A stretch of DNA of 64,000 nucleotides from Propylenella binzhouense (GTDB taxonomy: Bacteria > Pseudomonadota > Alphaproteobacteria > Rhizobiales > Afifellaceae), in NCBI RefSeq assembly GCF_009866965.1, contig NZ_SPKJ01000002.1, forward strand, positions 62,001 through 126,000, in the 5' to 3' direction. A program made the translations under genes and the position numbers. Below, in pieces: positions 60,624 through 64,000 of this stretch (position 1 is the first letter of the stretch; each line of letters begins with the position of its first letter). The notes beneath the pieces were generated by a model, which was not told where the DNA came from, searched no databases, and worked only from the letters and a program-made list of their open reading frames with translations.

Positions 60624-61332
60624 CGCCCTCAGCCTGCGCAACGTGGACGCCTGCTACGGCGACAGCCACGTCCTGCACGGCGTGTCGTTCGAGCTCGCCG
60701 AGGGCAGGCTTCTCGGCCTCCTCGGCAGGAACGGCGCCGGCAAGTCGACCTGCATGAACGTCGTGGTGGGCCTGCTCGGCGCGCGCGCGGGCGAGGTCGA
60801 GCTCTTCGGCGAGGCGGTGACGCGCTATCCGCCGGAGCGGATCGCGGCCTGCGGCGTCTCCCTCGTGCCGCAGGGCCGGCGCGTCTTCCGCACCCTCACC
60901 GTGCGCGAGAACCTCGCGGTGGCCGCCCGCAGGCCGCGGCGCACGGGAGCGGCGCCCTGGACCGAGGAGCGGGTGTTCGAGATGTTTCCGCGCCTCAGCG
61001 AGCGCCGGAACCAGACCGCGGGCCTCCTTTCCGGCGGCGAGCAGCAGATGCTCGCGATCGGGCGCGCGCTGATGGGCAATCCCCGCGTCCTCCTGATGGA
61101 CGAGCCGTCGGAAGGCCTCGCGCCGCAGATCGTGGCCGATGTCGGCCGGATCATCGGGCGGCTCAAGGCGGACGGCCTCTCGATCGTCCTCGTCGAGCAG
61201 AACCTCAAGCTCACGCTCGAACTCGCCGACGACGTCGTGATCATCAATACCGGCCGCGTCGCATTCCGCGGGTCCGCCGCCGAAGTGGCGGCCGATCACG
61301 CCCTCGTCGCCCAGAATCTCGGGATCTTCTGA
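60613..61332 (+). CDS. Liv-type ABC ATPase (LivF type)
   Basis: A 239-residue ATPase with Walker A GRNGAGKST, signature LSGGEQQ, Walker B VLLMDEPSEGL and a Gln-Asn switch (IVLVEQN). It pairs with the LivG ATPase upstream and completes the importer; an ACMSD-like amidohydrolase gene follows 35 bases downstream. Confidence 0.9.
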   Translation: MARSALSLRNVDACYGDSHVLHGVSFELAEGRLLGLLGRNGAGKSTCMNVVVGLLGARAGEVELFGEAVTRYPPERIAACGVSLVPQGRRVFRTLTVRENLAVAARRPRRTGAAPWTEERVFEMFPRLSERRNQTAGLLSGGEQQMLAIGRALMGNPRVLLMDEPSEGLAPQIVADVGRIIGRLKADGLSIVLVEQNLKLTLELADDVVIINTGRVAFRGSAAEVAADHALVAQNLGIF

Positions 61333-61367
61333 TCCGCCGCCCAGCCCACCGAGGAGAACGCCCCAAG

Positions 61368-62438
61368 ATGCCAGAGCTTTGGAACCGGTACGGCCCGACC
61401 GCCGCGCGGACCCACGGGCGTCCCGGCCGCGAGACCCGGCCGCAAACGACGACGGTCGACCTCCACTCCCATGTCGCCGTTCCGGCCGCGGCAGAGCTGG
61501 TGAAGCCCTATCTCGACTGGTCGACGGTCCCGCTCGCGCATTTCGCGACCCCCGACACCAAGGAGCTGAACCAGCGGCAGGAGGCCGACCGCGCCTCCCG
61601 CTTCGTCACCTATGACGAGCGGCTGGCGGACCTGGAGGCGATGGGCATCGACGTCCAGGTGGTGAAGCCGCCGCCGCCGCAATGCTATTACACGGTGCCG
61701 ATCGAGATCGGCGTGAAGGCGGCGCAGATCGTCAATGACGGGGTCGCCGAATTCGTCGCGGGCCGCCCGGACCGGTTCATCGGCTTCGGCACGGTGCCGC
61801 TGCCGGACGGCGAGGAGGCCGCGAAGGAGCTCGAGCGCTGCGTGCGCGAGCACGGCTTCCGGGGCGTCCAGATCCTCACCAACGTCGCCGGCCGCGAACT
61901 GTCGGATCCCGCCTTCGAGCCGTTCTGGGCGAAGGCGGAAGCGCTCGGCATCCTCGTCGTCATCCACCCGAACGGCTTCACCGAGGGACAGCGCCTCACC
62001 CGCTTCTACTTCAACAACGTGGTCGGCAATCCGTTCGACACCACGCTCGCGCTCCACTACCTGATCTTCGACGGCGTGCTGGAGCGGCATCCCGGCCTGA
62101 AGATCCTCGCCGTTCATGGCGGCGGCTACCTCGCCAGCTATTCGGGCCGCATCGACCATGCCTGGGGCGCCCGCTCGGACACGCGCGGCGAGCTGCCCAA
62201 TCCGCCGACGAGCTATCTGCGGAAGGTCTATTTCGACACGGTCGTCTTCACGCCCCACCAGCTCAGGAACCTCGTCGAGGTGTTCGGCGCGGACAGGATC
62301 GTGATGGGGACGGACTATCCGTTCGACATGGCCGAGTCGGATCCGATCGGCCACATCCGATCGGTGGAGGAATTCGACGAGGCCACGGTCTCCGCGCTCG
62401 CCGGGGGCAACGCCAGGCGGATCCTCGGCCTTACGTGA
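61368..62438 (+). CDS. ACMSD-like amidohydrolase
   Basis: A 356-residue metal-dependent amidohydrolase-2 enzyme. The HxH motif is His33-Ser-His35 (VDLHSHVAVP); further ligands are in VIHPNG (His), LAVHGGGYL (His) and MGTDYPFDM (Asp). It is close in length and motifs to aminocarboxymuconate-semialdehyde decarboxylase and gamma-resorcylate/5-carboxyvanillate decarboxylases. It lies 35 bases after the LivF gene in the same operon. Non-oxidative decarboxylation of an imported aromatic or muconate-type acid is likely; the substrate is unknown. Confidence 0.85.
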   Translation: MPELWNRYGPTAARTHGRPGRETRPQTTTVDLHSHVAVPAAAELVKPYLDWSTVPLAHFATPDTKELNQRQEADRASRFVTYDERLADLEAMGIDVQVVKPPPPQCYYTVPIEIGVKAAQIVNDGVAEFVAGRPDRFIGFGTVPLPDGEEAAKELERCVREHGFRGVQILTNVAGRELSDPAFEPFWAKAEALGILVVIHPNGFTEGQRLTRFYFNNVVGNPFDTTLALHYLIFDGVLERHPGLKILAVHGGGYLASYSGRIDHAWGARSDTRGELPNPPTSYLRKVYFDTVVFTPHQLRNLVEVFGADRIVMGTDYPFDMAESDPIGHIRSVEEFDEATVSALAGGNARRILGLT

Positions 62439-62472
62439 CCGGCCGGCCGGCGGGCGCTTTGCCGGCGCCGGC

Positions 62473-64000
62473 TCAGGCGGCGCCGCGCTGCCGCGTCCGG
62501 GCAGGGCCGCCGGCCAGCCGCCGGGGGTGCGAGACGACGTCCTCCGCGAGATGCCCGGTGAACTCCGACATTGGCCCCGGGCGCCCCAGCAGGTAGCCCT
62601 GCACCGCGCTGCAATCCACCGCCCGCAGGAATTTCAGCTCGTCCTCCGTCTCGACGCCCTCCGCCAGGACCGGCAGGTTGAGGCCGCGCGCCAGGCCGAC
62701 GACGGCACGCACGATGGCGGCCGCCTCGGCGCTGCTGTCCACCGAGCGGACGAACGACTGGTCGATCTTGATCTTGTCGAAGGGGAAGGCGCGCAGGTTC
62801 GAGAGCGACGAATAGCCCGTGCCGAAATCGTCCATGGCGATATGGACGCCGAGCGCCCGCAACTGGCGAAGCGCCGTCAGCGTCCGGCCGACATCCTTGA
62901 TGAGCGCCGATTCCGTGATCTCGATCTCGAGCCGGGACGGCGCGAGGCCGGTTTCCTTCAGCACCTCCTCGACGATCAGGGCGAGGCTCCCGCTGTGGAT
63001 CTGGACCGGCGAGACGTTGACGGCGATCATCAGCGGCCGCTGCCAGCGGGCGGCTTCCGCGCAGGCGGTGCGCAGAACCCATTCGCCGATCTGGACGATC
63101 GCGCCGCAATCCTCGGCGATCGGTATGAACTCCGCCGGCGAAATCGCTCCCTTCGTGCCGTGCTCCCAGCGCAGGAGCGCCTCGAAGCCGACGACCTCGC
63201 CCGTCTGGAGATCGGCCTGCGGCTGGTAGACGAGGCTGAGCTCGCCGCGGGCGACGGCGTGCCGTATGTCGTGCTCGAGCTGACGCCGGTCGCGGAGATG
63301 GGCACCCATCGAGGGCTCGAAGAAGCAGTAGACGCCGCGGCCCTCCGCCTTCGCGGCGTAGAGCGCGGCATCGGCATGGCTGAGAAGCGTCGCGCGATCG
63401 GGCGCGTCGCCGGGGAAGAGCGCGATGCCGATGCTCGTCCGGACCGCGAACCCCTTCGGCAGCTGCTCCGTCTCCTTGTCGAAGGCGCGGAGGACGGCCT
63501 CGGCGATTTCGGCCGCGGCGCCCGCATCTGCCAGGTCCGGAGCGATGATGGCGAACTCGTCGCCGCCGAGCCGCGCGACGAGCGCGTCCGGGCTGAGCAC
63601 GCTCTGGACCCGCTCCGCGACATATTGCAGGACGGAATCGCCCGCCGGATGGCCGAAGAGGTCGTTCACCTCCTTGAAGCGGTCGAGGTCGAGGAAGAGG
63701 ACCGCCAGCAGCCGCCGGCCGCCGCGGTGCGCCGCGATCTCCGCTTCCAGGCGCTTGTTGAAGCTTGTGCGGTTCGGCAGCTTGGTGAGCGGATCGTGGT
63801 GGGCGAGGAAATAGATCTCCTCCTCGGCCTTCTTGCGCTCGCTGAGATCGCGCACCGCGAGAACCCTGTGCGGCTCGCCGGCATAGACGATGTCGCGCTG
63901 GATGAGCTCGACGGGAACCGAGCGGCCGTCCGCCTGCCGCAACGTCGATTCGACCGGGACCGTGCCGATCCCCCGGAGCTCCGTCTCCGAGAGGGCGGGA
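62473..64000 (-). CDS. PAS-GGDEF-EAL protein, cyclic-di-GMP metabolism (partial)
   Basis: The gene runs off the window end. The C-terminal part has a PAS/PAC segment (RQADGRSVPVELIQRDIVYA, followed by RVLAVRDLSERKKAEE), a GGDEF diguanylate cyclase domain (RLGGDEFAII) and an EAL phosphodiesterase domain (GFEALLRWEHG, EIEITESA, DDFGTGYSSLS, KIKIDQSFV). Both catalytic motifs look intact, so it may make and degrade c-di-GMP, with the PAS region sensing a signal. The reading frame is open to base 64000, so the N-terminus lies beyond it. The last stop is at 62473. Confidence 0.9.
   Translation of the reverse strand, partial: PALSETELRGIGTVPVESTLRQADGRSVPVELIQRDIVYAGEPHRVLAVRDLSERKKAEEEIYFLAHHDPLTKLPNRTSFNKRLEAEIAAHRGGRRLLAVLFLDLDRFKEVNDLFGHPAGDSVLQYVAERVQSVLSPDALVARLGGDEFAIIAPDLADAGAAAEIAEAVLRAFDKETEQLPKGFAVRTSIGIALFPGDAPDRATLLSHADAALYAAKAEGRGVYCFFEPSMGAHLRDRRQLEHDIRHAVARGELSLVYQPQADLQTGEVVGFEALLRWEHGTKGAISPAEFIPIAEDCGAIVQIGEWVLRTACAEAARWQRPLMIAVNVSPVQIHSGSLALIVEEVLKETGLAPSRLEIEITESALIKDVGRTLTALRQLRALGVHIAMDDFGTGYSSLSNLRAFPFDKIKIDQSFVRSVDSSAEAAAIVRAVVGLARGLNLPVLAEGVETEDELKFLRAVDCSAVQGYLLGRPGPMSEFTGHLAEDVVSHPRRLAGGPARTRQRGAA

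Overview
The window comes from a GC-rich proteobacterium. Codon use, Tat-exported binding proteins and the mix of Liv-type ABC and TRAP transporters suggest an alphaproteobacterium, perhaps Hyphomicrobiales; this is inference, as no rRNA or complete tRNA is present.

Region 1 (1-7636) looks like the end of an integrated element. A minus-strand copper-resistance operon (multicopper oxidase, two small exported proteins, a membrane protein, a chimeric GAPDH/BNR-repeat protein, a 41-residue membrane protein, a DUF305 protein, a decayed ExoD gene and a secreted Cys/Met-rich protein) is followed by a tyrosine integrase. A 3' fragment of tRNA-Gly(GCC) at 7590-7636 has the geometry of an attachment-site copy. 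A second, decayed tRNA 3' end lies at 6026-6050.

Region 2 (7637-11641) is a scar zone. A lone AT-richer OLD-family nuclease lies next to a truncated CitE-like lyase, an intact MaoC-type hydratase, the C-terminus of an acyl-CoA dehydrogenase and the C-terminus of a family I CoA-transferase. Together these resemble a broken itaconate/mesaconate-CoA degradation operon.

Region 3 (11642-27794) is a catabolic cluster. Two different methylaspartate ammonia-lyases surround a creatinase-fold hydrolase, an aminotransferase and an aldehyde dehydrogenase, beside an Lrp regulator. A minus-strand run follows: IclR, ABM monooxygenase, MmgE/PrpD, and a five-gene peptide/opine-type ABC importer.

Region 4 (28126-38713) holds a TIM-barrel isomerase, a flavoprotein, a cupin, a ThDP enzyme, an SDR and a Liv-type importer whose second permease and both ATPases are fused into one 844-residue protein.

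Region 5 (39102-47433) is a plus-strand operon of aldehyde dehydrogenase, Rieske ferredoxin, an unknown 116-residue protein, a metal-dependent amidohydrolase/decarboxylase, a TRAP importer, an MBL hydrolase and an IclR regulator.

Region 6 (47511-64000) has a 6-hydroxynicotinate-3-monooxygenase-like flavoprotein divergent from an OB-fold protein, a thiolase and a CaiB-type CoA-transferase. It continues with a thioredoxin-reductase-like protein, an outer-membrane protein, a beta-hydroxyacid dehydrogenase, a CocE-type hydrolase, an unfused Liv importer with a second ACMSD-like amidohydrolase, and a PAS-GGDEF-EAL protein cut by the window end. From about 11.6 kb onward the window reads as a series of modules, most of them pairing an importer with oxidoreductases, CoA enzymes or hydrolases and a local regulator. 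The natural substrates cannot be read from sequence alone.
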